DNA from: Ascidia mentula
Taxonomy: Eukaryota > Chordata > Ascidiacea > Phlebobranchia > Ascidiidae
NCBI GenBank assembly: GCA_947561715.1
Contig: OX387199.1
Span: 11,289,001-11,353,000, forward strand
Direction of reading: 5' to 3'
DNA length: 64,000 nt
Below are positions 49,101 to 60,500 of this stretch, in pieces. The position numbers and the translations under genes were made by a program. The number at the start of each line of letters is the position of its first letter. Within the stretch, counting starts at the first letter, position 1. Below the pieces are notes generated by a model. The model was not told the origin of the DNA. It worked only from the letters and a program-made list of their open reading frames with translations, and ran no database searches.

Positions 49101-51341
49101 ATCGGACCGCTGTTGCGTCCAACGAGTTTCAGATTTTTAGAGTTAGTTTTTCTACAGTTTTATGTAAAACTTTGTTGAATAATTTATTTTTTTGGCACTT
49201 TAATTAATGAAATGGTTCTGTTAGTTTGCATTGCTTCGAAAGGTCTATTTATGCTGTGTACGAGAAAGAAATCACAGTTGAACGCATCCCCGCCTGGAAA
49301 TTCATCATTCCACCCGAAGCTTTCCAATCACCTGAAACGAATCCGGATAATTATTGTTTCTGTCCCGACCCAGAAGAGGGCCTTTGTAAGCAAGACGGTG
49401 CGGTTCCACTTGTAACGTGCATGTTAGGTAAGAATTTGTAAAACATTCCTTCTCATAAGTAGCTTGAATCTGGATATTTATATTTCGTTTGTGTAATAAT
49501 TATAGTTTCTACCCCATCACCATAATATGTTGAAAATCTATATTTTATGTTGTTTTTTGCAGGCGCCCCAGTTTTGGCAAGCTCCCCACATTTTCTCTAT
49601 GGTTCGGATTTTTATATCAACCAAACGACGGGACTTTCCCCACCCAACAAAGAGGAACACGAGACCGCTCTCGTCTACGAACCGGTAAGGAGAAGAAAAG
49701 AACACGTTCGTGAGTAACTTAAGAACGATCCATTCAAAGCATATGATTTATTTTTAAGGTATATATTTATTTAAACTACTTGGAAAAAAAATTCCTAAAT
49801 TTACCCTCACGTAATAACGATGACATTGATATAACATACATATTTTGTATAACACAGAACACCGGAGTAGGAATTATGCTCAATAAACGTCTGCAAATTA
49901 GTTTCTTGATGCAAACCAATCCCGAAATAAAGTAAGTGGGTTTTTAAGGTTTTTGCTAAAAAGGGATCAGAAAAAGTAACTTTTTCTAAACTATCCTCAC
50001 TAAATGTGCAAAATAAATAGGACTTTAATTGAATGGTTTGAGATTTTTCCTTGAAAAGAGTCACCCACTGGTTAAGATCAACTATAACGAATTTCAGATT
50101 TTGTTTTCTATTTATTTCATACGAATATACGAAGACATCTTAAGTATACGTGCTGTTAAATGTCCACCACCAGAGGTTTATTTTCTCATATAACTGGAAA
50201 ATTTTGTACCACACACCATCGTTTACCAGGAGAATTTGTTAGTGTTTAGTTAAGTTAATAGCCATCTGTCTTGATCAGTAGTGTACGATTTGGTCTCAGT
50301 TTTTTTAAAAGACTGACGCAACAAGATTTGTGTGACGCACGAAAGTTGAGTGTGCTCTTCTGCCTCTCGGGCGAACAGCTCCAGAGAAAACTAAACATAG
50401 AGTTTGCATAAAACTTTGGAATGGCGGGTACAAAAAAAATGTTTGTGCTACAGGTTCTTCGATGGCATTACCGACGACGTCGTTGTACCCGTTGTTTGGC
50501 TAAACGAAAGTGGAACAATTGGTAAAGATGACGCTGATCTTCTATACAAGTAAGTATATGTTAAAAGTGTAAGATAAGGCAAATTTCCTACTTTCGATGC
50601 AGATAATCAGGAGCCGAAGGGCATGTTGTGATTCTGCTAACTGCAAGTTATTTGTTTGAACCGAAAAGGCAAAGCTGATATACCAGTCGTTGATATACTA
50701 TAGTTTCAAACAGCACTGTGTTCATCACCAGTGCTAAGTAAGAATAGTTGCAGCAAGGCCTGCGCAGAGGCATGGCCTTTTAAGTCAATCTTTCAGACAG
50801 CTCTATTAAAGGTGTTTTTATTATTAACAGAAAAATAAATTTCGCCTTGAAAAGGGCATCATCAGTTTCTGCGAAGAGTAAACACAAAAGCAACGTAAAA
50901 TAACTAAGTACAAGCAAAGGTCTGCCACACAAGGGAAAGTAACCTTGATAAAAACTAATAGTGGAATGTTTTGAATTTTGATGTATAGTTACCTTATCCT
51001 GCCAGCAGATGTGGTGGCAATCTTGCAAATCGTGCTTTGTTGTGTTGGATCGGTGATGGTGTTGGTTCCATTGTTTTTTGGAATACTGTATTATTACAAC
51101 AAGAACAATGAGAAGAAACCAGTGAGTGGATAATAGTAGGGCAGAATAATTTGTAACCTTAAGTAATTTTGTTTGTTTTCCAGCACACCTTGAAGTCAAA
51201 AGGTAAGCCTCTACCTGATAAGTAGAAAGTAGTTGCTAAACCAAATGTTTTCCAGATGATCTTGACAACGTTGGTACATACGCTAACACTCATACATCAC
51301 GGTTTACATCCACAACTTCACAGTCGGAGTTAATAAACTGA
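46154..51341 (+). CDS. SCARB: CD36/SCARB-family scavenger receptor, copy 2
   Basis: Tandem paralogue of the gene at 37338, with 14 exons whose lengths are all identical to those of copy 1: 46154-46285, 47319-47515, 47614-47764, 47826-48020, 48469-48563, 48650-48699, 48760-48829, 49243-49427, 49563-49684, 49858-49931, 50454-50549, 50989-51121, 51184-51202, 51256-51341. It gives 534 aa with the same plan: MSKKGCCNKKCG start, helix 1, ELGPYTYRE, NYCFCPD cysteines, helix 2 and a Ser/Thr tail ending SQSELIN. Most introns are longer and unrelated to copy 1, but intron 3 is nearly identical. Exon 1 differs at about 25 of 132 bases and exon 12 at 4 of 133. Copy 2 should act in the same membrane role, and I cannot assign different ligands. 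Confidence 0.94.
47095..47165 (-). mobile_element. hAT-like end fragment in receptor copy 2 intron 1
   Basis: On the minus strand it reads CAGTGGTTCCCAGCCTGGGG followed by TTCGTGGACCC, typical of a widespread hAT end. I find no second end, so it is a remnant. A related end occurs near 63109. Confidence 0.5.
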
Positions 51342-52028
51342 CTATTTCGATTACTTTTTAGATTATATATAGTTCTTTTTTAATTATAACGCATTTCCAC
51401 TAAACATTAAAAAAGTAAATTGCAGGATATTAATACTGATCGCAATGGTAACAAACAATGTTTCCTTGATAATCGTTCGTGAGTGTAAGAAAGACTTGGT
51501 GGAGAGAAACCAATCGCATATGTCCTCTGCTTCGTACGTATTTATCATGGTAATCTTTTTATTCCGCGAGGTACAACACACAAAAATACATTTTGTGTAT
51601 TATTTTGATTTATTGTCAAAAAATTTAATGGTTGAGGTGGATTCCTGAGAAAAAATGATACCAGAATACATTGATACTATATTAGAAACTACAGCACAAA
51701 AAAATATAATTACCGCAAACAAAATTTTGCAGGAAGTAAAATTTACTTTTTTGGCAATTTTACTTAGGGTGCCAAATACAATTGCTTGTCGCATAGAAAT
51801 GCCTATTTAGTGGATCTATAAATTGGAAAGGTGTCCGCAATGAGGATAACATATATAGTGGCTGAACCACATCACACGTAATTAAATTTCAACACAAAGC
51901 CAATTTGGCCCATCTGACGTAATAATGCCATAGAACTGTGTTTCTTTTGGCCATAAAGTTTAGCGAACTTATTTGTTGAGTTGCTTAATACTGCTCTTCT
52001 GGCAAACTTTACTGTATTTACGTTTCTC

Positions 52029-52062
52029 GACGTTTCGGCTATTATGCAACAGCCTTCATCAG
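52029..52062 (-). ncRNA. Hammerhead-ribozyme-like motif (minimal type I)
   Basis: On the minus strand: CTGATGA, stem II GGCTG/TAGCC with an 8-base loop, then GAAAC and GTC. Flanks CTC and GAG can pair as stem I, with further weak pairing outside. Stem III is a single C-G step within ACGT, as in the minimal hammerheads reported in Penelope-like retroelements, which cleave as dimers. No reverse transcriptase was recognised next to it. Confidence 0.55.
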
Positions 52063-52254
52063 GAGGAAGTATCTAAGTTTAGCACAGTGTACACATTTGA
52101 GGCACATAAACAAAAACGCTGCAAAAGAAAGAAGTGAAACAACGAAAAACGATAAGGGCGAACACACCTGCACAGTATACTTATCACTAACCGCACGTTT
52201 ATTTGCCTCAAATGTGTCCACTGTGCTAAACTTAGATACTTCCTCCTGATGAAG
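52054..52254. repeat. Inverted repeat, 58-base arms (52054-52111, 52197-52254)
   Basis: The arms share CTTCATCAGGAGGAAGTATC, TAAGTTTAGCACAGTG and CACATTTGAGGCA with few mismatches. Both arms end at the start of the hammerhead core, so they are two head-to-head copies of one retroelement tail. The minus-strand copy continues through the ribozyme; the plus-strand copy is cut after CTGATGAAG. Confidence 0.8.
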
Positions 52255-52264
52255 TTACCTCCTA

Positions 52265-52870
52265 AATTGTCGTAGGCTCGCCACTCGTCGGATCAAATTT
52301 TTGTGCCGGCAAAATATGTCGGCGTATGACCGCCTCCAACGTTACTTGGTCCCTCGAAGGAACAAACTCTGTGAAACAGTCCCTGTTAAAAAAGTCCTGT
52401 GCAAAATGCAATCAATACGTTTTGAAAAAGTATTTGGTTTGCATATCAATGCCTCCAAACACTCACTGCTGCGGAATCGGGCGAACCTGGGCGTTTCTCC
52501 TTTTTGCAACTAACGACTCGTCGATGCTGACAACATGCCCTGGGCCGCCATTGACACTTGGATTCCGCAGCAGGTCTTATGTGCAGTCCTGCATGATGCC
52601 AGTGTAAACCTTATAAATAAGTGCTTGGTAATGTAAAGCTCTTCTGGCAAAAAGAAAAACTAGTCAAGTCAGAAGATTTCAACCCAAACCCGTACTTGGT
52701 CCGGGCATCTCCATATTAACCCGTCTTTACTTTCCCGAAAGCGTTGTTCCCTCATAAGCGCACCACAGACACATGATGGCTGCAGGCAAAAGCCTGTACT
52801 GAACAGCAAATTTAATTTCATCGTCCACACGAAGCAAAGCTCTGCAGAGCGATAGTTGCCGAGCATTTAT
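52265..52870 (-). pseudogene. Merlin (IS1016/ISXO2-like) transposase relic
   Basis: Minus-strand frames carry the family blocks in order: a zinc-ribbon-like N-terminus (SCVCGALM, then SKDGLIWRCPD), the catalytic block NGGPGHVVSIDESLVAKRR, RPIPQQ/VFGGI, and FVPSRDQVTLEAVIRRHILP. The blocks lie in different frames with stops between them, so the gene is dead. The order and spacing fit a Merlin DDE transposase with part of its middle missing. Confidence 0.75.
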
Positions 52871-54010
52871 GCCTACTAACGAATTCATGTTCAATTTGCA
52901 ATAAAAACCACATTGCAGGTTGCTCGCTATTTCATTAAAAGAATTAGAAAAAGTGTACGAGCTATTGCGAAACAAAGGTCATTATCAACGACCTTACAAT
53001 GAATTTGATGTTATCAAATAAGGTTATAGTTTCAACTTCTGGTTTGGCCAAATACGGCACTTTCACTACACTGTAAATACTGATATGTATAAGTTTACAG
53101 GCAGTTTACCAAAAATTTGCTTAATACACCCAGGTATCCGTTGTAATAAACTAAGTTTAAGTATTAATTTTTGGGTTTGCCTTCAAATGACTTGAAATTT
53201 TCAACAAGTTATCGAGAAACGTGATAACGCATAGATCGTGCCCTCTGTAACATGTGGATACACGGCGGTCATTTGTTGTGTTTGCCATCAAAGGACTTGA
53301 AATTTTTAACATGTTGACTAAAAATCAGATGGAGATGACCTGCGGAAACAGAGTCCTGCTTGGATCAAATTAAACGTGGGTTATTTTCTCCGCCACGCGA
53401 AATGAATAACTAAACTAACCATGAAGACTTTGATCGCCATATTAGGTTTGAAATAGCGTAAAAAACACGAATCTTAAACAATCTATAGTAGCATCTTTGG
53501 AAAGCTCTATTTTTTTCAGGACGATTGAGAGGTGCCCAGCGATTAATAAAGAGACACAAGAAACTAGCGCAAATAAAGGATATCTGACATAATTAACAAA
53601 AAATAAACTAGGCCTACGCTATACAAAATAAATCAAACTACGCTACGCAGATAGAAACGAATAGACGCAACAAAGTTAGACACTATAATATAATGACGAA
53701 TACATAACAAAAAAAGAAGGAAATGAATAATTAAATTACGAGATACATCAACATGTACATATTCTAATATGACAAGAAATTTATATTAATCAAATTTCTT
53801 TCCAACAAAGCGGTAAATTTAAACTTATAGTGCCCATTAACTCTTCTAGCCGAACACTATCAATTATATCCATCTCGGTCGATGGTAACCTCTCGTAAAG
53901 GCTTGAACTTATAGCGCCACAGACATACTTCATATCCACAAGTTTGTCGTCAATTAAAAGAGGGTAAATAAAGTGTATCGGGTTAACTTTTGGTAGGTTG
54001 GTATAGACAT

Positions 54011-55186
54011 CCTTGTGGTTGTCTGTACCAAATTTCAAGTTTGTGTGACTCCTTCATTGTTATGTACGGTTGTATCATAAGAGTATACTATGGTTGTATA
54101 CTTTGGGACTTGTTTGCCACCAACGGCACTAAAGCGCGTTAACATCAGGTTATATTTTTTCATATATTGGTTTGCACACCCTTGTGGTTGATCGTACCCA
54201 ATTTCAAGTTTCTCAGAGATTTGTTTTATTACATAATCAATAAAGCGTAAAAATGTATTTCTTCGTTGCTGTTGTGCCTTTTGTCAACCTTGCGATGCCT
54301 GCAAGGGAAGATACTTTTACACCGGGTCACAAAGTTTTTTCCAAACTTGATCCACATATAAGCCTATGTAACATAGAAATCTGTGCGAATGTTAACGCTA
54401 CGATTTCGTGTGGTATTTCAAGTCAAATTTATAAACAAAAATAACAGGCTGTGGCCCTGTTCACGCCTAATCATTAAAATTCGCACAGATTTCTGTTTTA
54501 CACATGTTTATATGTGGATCAAGTTTGGAAAAAACTTTGTGACCCGGTGTAGTAGTATTTTCCGCCTGCAAGAGAACTGCGTATGTGCGTGTAGGCGAGA
54601 AACTTCGTCGTTGCATATCTTCGGTTAGTGACGTAATTTTTGGTGTGACGTCATAACTTGACCCCACCTTCGTTGTGACGCAATTTGGGGTTCAAATTTT
54701 TATAATAATTTATAACAGCAATCTAAATCTGCTCTTCTGTTTCGCTGATGTCTTACATCCCGGCTCAAAACCCTGGTAAGTAAGTACATGTTTTTTTTGG
54801 CGTAATACTCTTCTAAGCATAACATCGCAGAAACTTAAAATTGACGGCGTTGAATATTTTTAAAAAAAAACGCTTGGTGGGTTTTGTTAAGAATGAGTTC
54901 GATTGCCAAGGAAGGCTCTTTTTGAAATTATTAAGAACTGATTAAAACCGAATTCAAATGTAATTATTACGTCGAAGACATAATTTTGTTGTCGATGAAA
55001 AAAGGGGGTTAATATTTGGTTATCGCTTAGATTTTTAGGTATGTTGACGCTTGGATTTTTAGGTACATACCCCTTTGAGTTGGCGTACAATTTCAAGTTT
55101 CTCCGAAGTATTCATGGTTATGTACAATTTTCAATTTTTTGTGTTGTTTACCGCCAAAGACGCTAAAGCTTTTATCTGGTAACATC
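54011..55186 (+). repeat. Three diverged copies of a short repeat
   Basis: Copies start near 54011, 54185 and 55060. Each contains a GT-rich lead, ACCAAATTTCAAGTTT or CAATTTCAAGTTTCTC, and the first and third continue to TTGTTTGCCACCAACGGCAC or TTGTTTACCGCCAAAGACGC followed by TAAAGC. Family not recognised. Confidence 0.55.
54314..54555. repeat. Foldback with about 77-base arms
   Basis: Arms 54314-54390 and 54479-54555 are inverted copies: ACACCGGGTCACAAAGTTTT, then CCAAACTTGATCCACATATA and GAAATCTGTGCGAAT. The spacer is about 88 bases. No terminal duplication was identified. Confidence 0.75.
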
Positions 55187-57598
55187 GTCACCTGCACGAG
55201 TTTAAACTTGTTACCTCAATTTGTGTTTACAGTTTAATTGACGAATTTTGGGACGATTTTTAAAACAAATAATGTAATTTTGGCCTTTTTTGTCTCCGCA
55301 AAAATTCATCCAAATTGGAAGGAAGGAATTCTTGGGGAATGTTTTTTTTCGCATCAGTCTTTTTGCTGATATTTTACAGTTCTGTGGGTTTTCCCGGTGT
55401 CTGTAATGGTAACGGGATAATCTTCAGCGTTACACAAAAACATTACAATAATCTAACATCCTAGATTTCTGAAGACCCGCCACTAATCCGACCATGTTTC
55501 CGTGCCCGAAAGAATGTTTGCTGGTCTTGAGTTGCTTATCTATCTGAACTATCTGAAAAGAAGGGGGGTTAGTTACTGGTCCGATTGTTGTGAAACTGAG
55601 TACGTGGAAGGAACAAAGAAATCAACTCACTATCAAACTCAAGTCACAAATAAAAGTTAAACAAAATTGTTCCAAATTGATATCGACTTGATTTTTTTGT
55701 TATAAGACCCCTCTTTTTGTCTTGTGTAGTAGAGGACAGGAATGCCTCGGACAAGGTATTTAACGTCACAATTAGGTACTGTTAAAACGTTTTTACTAAA
55801 GCTTTATGTCTCCATCACTCGTTAACATAAAGTCAAAAATTAAATCATGTCTGTTTAGAAAATTATAATCGGAAAAGTCAATTTATCAGTAAAACCAAGA
55901 TTTTCAATTTGTATGCGTAAGTTTACATTAGGTACAGATGTTATAGATCAAATGCAGTAATTATTTGGTTGAATGTATGTTCAGCTACGTATTCTTGGAT
56001 AGGCCAATGATGATTTCGACTAATGTTTGGCAATACGGCCATATTTTTGATATAAGAAACACAAGCAAGTATGTCTTTATTCATTAAGACAACTTTGGCG
56101 TCTTTCGTTTGCAAAATGAGGCATATCGTTGGGTTTAGTTGGGATTTTGGTTAAATTTAGTGTGTTGCCCATTTTCTCGGAAAGTGCACATGGGTTATGA
56201 GTAGCTTAATTTACACCCATGGGTTGTTGTGAGTTACTGCACAGATGAAGAGTCGTGATTTTTAACCTTTGTCCGTGAAAGGTGGTCGTGTCCGCGGACA
56301 TGTACCTTAATTGTTTAAGAGCGTTTTTACAGTGACAATAATTGTCTGGACTGTTACTTTCAACTGTATGGATCCATTTTAGACAAAAAATTATTCACGA
56401 ACAGTCCACATTGGCAGGAATAGTCAAAAGAATAGTTGCTATCGAGCAATCAACAAAATACAACAAATCAGCAAATGTGCGATGGGTTGTCAATTTTATT
56501 ACAAAACTTGTCAAAAAGGCTGATTTACCAAAAGCGGGCCAACTTTTTGCAGAAAACTACACATGAAGCGCCTCAGAACCCACGTATCCTAATAGCGAAG
56601 CACTAAGCGAAGCACATCAAGTTTCGCACGGCGAGCCCCGTTGTATTTGGATTTAATTATTTACATGAGCACAGCACGTGCTTTCTTGCTCAAGCTTTGC
56701 AATGACTGCACGCGTCGATAATCGTTTCAAACAATAGAGCAGCACACAAAACCACGTAATGAGAGGTAATTGTTGGTTTACATATATCCCGCTATTCGCT
56801 TGGAAGTCTAATGAGAATCATGCTGCTTTCCTTTTTTCCTTGGAGCTCTTTCCAGTTGCCAGCTGCTCTACGCTGGAGAATGGATTTGCTTGCTGATATA
56901 TAAGCCGCACGTTCGGTCTGTTGGGCACTACAGTTGCAGCAGCTATACGTGTTTTGGGCATCTTACAAAGTAAACAAAGCCGCAAAGAACAACTTTGCAC
57001 ACTTTAGATACAACTTGTAAAGCAGAGGAATTGTTGCTGTTGAAGCCGTGAAAGTGGAATTTTGCAAACATACATTTTGAGACAGCAGGTAAGAACACGT
57101 TTGTATGTGCAGAAATAATAGTCTTCTGTTCTATTACATCTTTCAATTTCAAAGTAAACTACATGAGAAATTGTATTATCACATGTAATGATATGATTAT
57201 ATCAATGAATACTTGTTGATTTTAAATTGAATCTGATGTTTCTACAATTTTAACATGTGCAGCATCATAATGTATTATACTTTGCCAATTGACTGTTTGT
57301 GTTTAAATAGAAAATTTAAAATGTTATATTTTAACTTGATGCCTGATACAGGACATCTGTTGTGTATGATGTATTGCTTTTTCATTGTTCTATAGGATTA
57401 GGCTGTTTCCTGCTGCCAAAATAGCTGTTCCCCGCACTGCGTAAATGTCTTGATTAACTACTACTTCCCTTCTCTCGAACTAAACTGTAATGTCAGAGGG
57501 TTATCATGCAATATGTACGCTAATTTTACATACCATTTCTTTTTCTGTCACGATCTTAGTTGTAGATTTCATGATTCATGATCAACTTTTGTTGTAGA

Positions 57599-60500
57599 AT
57601 GGCTATGGCTGTACATGGAACAACACAGTTTATACAGCCAACAATTTCCCCCATTATAAATGGTGCAGTGCCCTTGACCATGCATCATCAGACACTGGAA
57701 TCTAGCTTCAATGGGCATGGTAAATCAACCGACTTGGGAACTGTAGCCATCTACTGCAGAAAGTACACTGTTTTTTTTGTTATATGCAGGTATGCCTCAT
57801 GCACAATTTCCAGCAGTCCAGCCCGCACACTGTGGCATGAATACTCTAAGCAGTTTGTCATTTCCTGTGATGAAAGGTTTGTGTATTTAATTTTCCAAGT
57901 AATAAAGCCAGACTTATCAGATTCTTTACCACTAAAGATTCAATAGAAAAAGAAGATGATGCAGTTAAGCTTTTTATTGGTCAAGTTCCGAAAAACTGGG
58001 AAGAGAAAGAACTGCGACAGCTTTTTGCATCATTTGGAGAAATTTATGAATTGTCTGTACTTAGAGACAAATACACAGGGATGCACAAAGGTAAATTAGC
58101 TTATTGATGTACACAGTGTTTCATGATTGCCACCCATTAGAGGTCTTTTATGAGCTTACCATGAATTGACCTCTAAAGCAATTAGAAAGTGGTTTCTTTG
58201 GTTCTGACAAAATGTGTTTCACTTATCTAATGTGTATGGAAGCTGGTAAAAGCCATTAAAACACTTCATAATTGCATATGTGGGATTACAAAAAACCTTT
58301 GGTCAAAGAATATACTATAAATGTTAAAGCGTTTCCATTGACGTAGGCACTGATCAATAAACGCGTTTGATTGGTGGGAGATAATTACCCATCGATTTTT
58401 GAGGACCAAGGGACATCTGTTCCTTGTGTGAGCGTCGCCCTTTTCGTCGCTATTTCCATGGATTTTCATGGTCTGGTTTAGGGGTGGGTGTTCTCGAGCT
58501 GACACACAATGAATTCATTGATTTCCCGTCCCTTCCCCATTTGTCCGTATGTGTCATTGCCGCCGATCACAGTGACACGCAACTTCTGGTGTCCTTGTAC
58601 ATTTGTCTTGACATTTGTACCTGTAGTTTTAGAAACCAAAACATGTGCGATTGTTTTGTCAGTGCGCAACTAGTTGTTTGAATGAAGTAATAATAATAAC
58701 TTTTTCGTTTACGACTTTTCAAATGCTATAGCGACCAAACAAACAAGAAAATTCCGTCAGCCACACTTATGTGTTACTCGGAACACAAACCAGGTGTTCT
58801 GTAGTTAGCCATTCAGGCGACATGTGGTTGACCGTTCGTGTAATGGACGTTGGGGAAGGGCAGATGGCCGCTTGTTGTTTGTTTATGTTGCGTGTTGCGA
58901 GGCGCAGATGGTGTTCGATAATACGAATGCTTGGACTACATATGCCAGTTGGCACTAATTCCTTACTGTCACCGCTAATAACCAACGAATGCCCGAAAAT
59001 CTCCCACGAGACCAAACTTGTAAGCCCGAGGAATCCACTAATTTCGTGTATGGTCAGAACTCCTGTTTTATTGCCTTTCTTCGTTGCTCAGCCAACCGCG
59101 AAGAATAACACACCAAGAACATGTAATGCCTGATCGCCCGACCCAAGTTATAAATTCCATCAATAATTAATATATGCGCGGTAACTATGACCTGGTAGTG
59201 GTATGGAAAATTTATCACATTTTTGTGAAGATATATATTATATATGTGTCAATTCTTCGGATGACAAAACAGCAAACCGACAGTTCCAATCACTGAAAAT
59301 TTTCCCATCACTATTTATTCACTGGAAAATATAAAAAAAAATTTGAAAGTACAATTGGGATTTAATAGAAAGATATAATTTGCCGCAAAGGCGTCATCAT
59401 TTTATCATTGTAAAATCTGATAAAATTCGATCTTATTTTTTATTTGCATTACGTGTTAAGTTAGTCAAGTAATACTTTCAAAATTAGAATTGACCAAAAT
59501 TTCTCAAAAAAAGTTAAGGGTATTCGTACGTATAGGGGTGCTATGCAGTCCTTATTTGTTCATACCGATCTAAGATTTGCATGAAAATCATTTTTTAAAT
59601 ATGTCGGCCCTGCTTATGCACGATTGGCTTTGCTTTCTATGCTTAAAACACGTCTAAAAAACAAGAAAATTCTTCCAAGATAAGCACGAGTAAACGCCAA
59701 CATGTTGACACATATAAAATGAAGCTACATTCAGTCTTTTCCATCGTTTTTAACGTATAATCGTTGTTGTTTGTGTTGAAAGTTATGTTTAAGAGCAAAT
59801 TTGTTTGCCTTAAAATATACCTCGTGTGAGATAACGTAGCAAAATGCCTGTTTTTGCGATTAACTTACAATAGGTTGCCGTTCTCGGTTGCCAACGACCC
59901 AATATCTCGGTTCAATCCGCTTTGTGTATAGAACAATTGATTACGCTTATGTCGGGTAACCAGGCCAATGCATTCAATCTTCACGCGGAAATTCTTTTCA
60001 ATAGCTCTGATTTTTCGAACCGTGCGGTTAATAGGTCACAATGACTATCTTCTAATTAGCAACGCTCTAATGCAGCCCAATGTATTCGTGTCACTGAACT
60101 CGTACAACTATCCAAGGGTAATGACCTCGTCTGTCCATGGTAACAGGATTACTGTTGTATAAACGCACTGCATTATTTCACCGAACGACATGAAGACATA
60201 GTAATGGTGATTATAGTGTGAAGCACCAACACAGTCATGTCACAATTTGTTGTCTTCTATTGATTTTGAGTATTAGATGTGGGTGGTATCGTGAACAGAA
60301 AACTTGGCTGTTATAATATGTAAATGTTATTCTTAATGTTAGAAATATGACCCGGTTCCGAACACACACACTATATATATATACATATATTGCTTAATTA
60401 CATCTAGAGCAATCGAGGGCGCAGCTGCGTTTCTATTTATTTAAGTAACCTCGAATTTTGTGCGCAGGTTGTGCATTTCTCACTTTTGTCAAGAGGATTT

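Larger units (their letters stand above)
51342..57597. other. Gene-poor spacer between receptor copy 2 and CELF
   Basis: I see no host gene. Named contents are a hammerhead-like motif with inverted repeat (52029-52254), a Merlin transposase relic (52265-52870), a foldback (54314-54555) and a threefold dispersed repeat (54011-55186). The remainder, including 55190-57590, is AT-rich and unassigned. It may contain non-coding first exons and control DNA of CELF, because the first coding exon begins right at a splice-acceptor-like sequence. Confidence 0.5.

Noticed and set aside
53165-53325. Two similar stretches GTTTGCC(T/A)TCAAA..GACTTGAAATTTT as a tandem repeat
   Set aside because: Only about 36 bases are shared, with an unrelated spacer. 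Too short to name a repeat.
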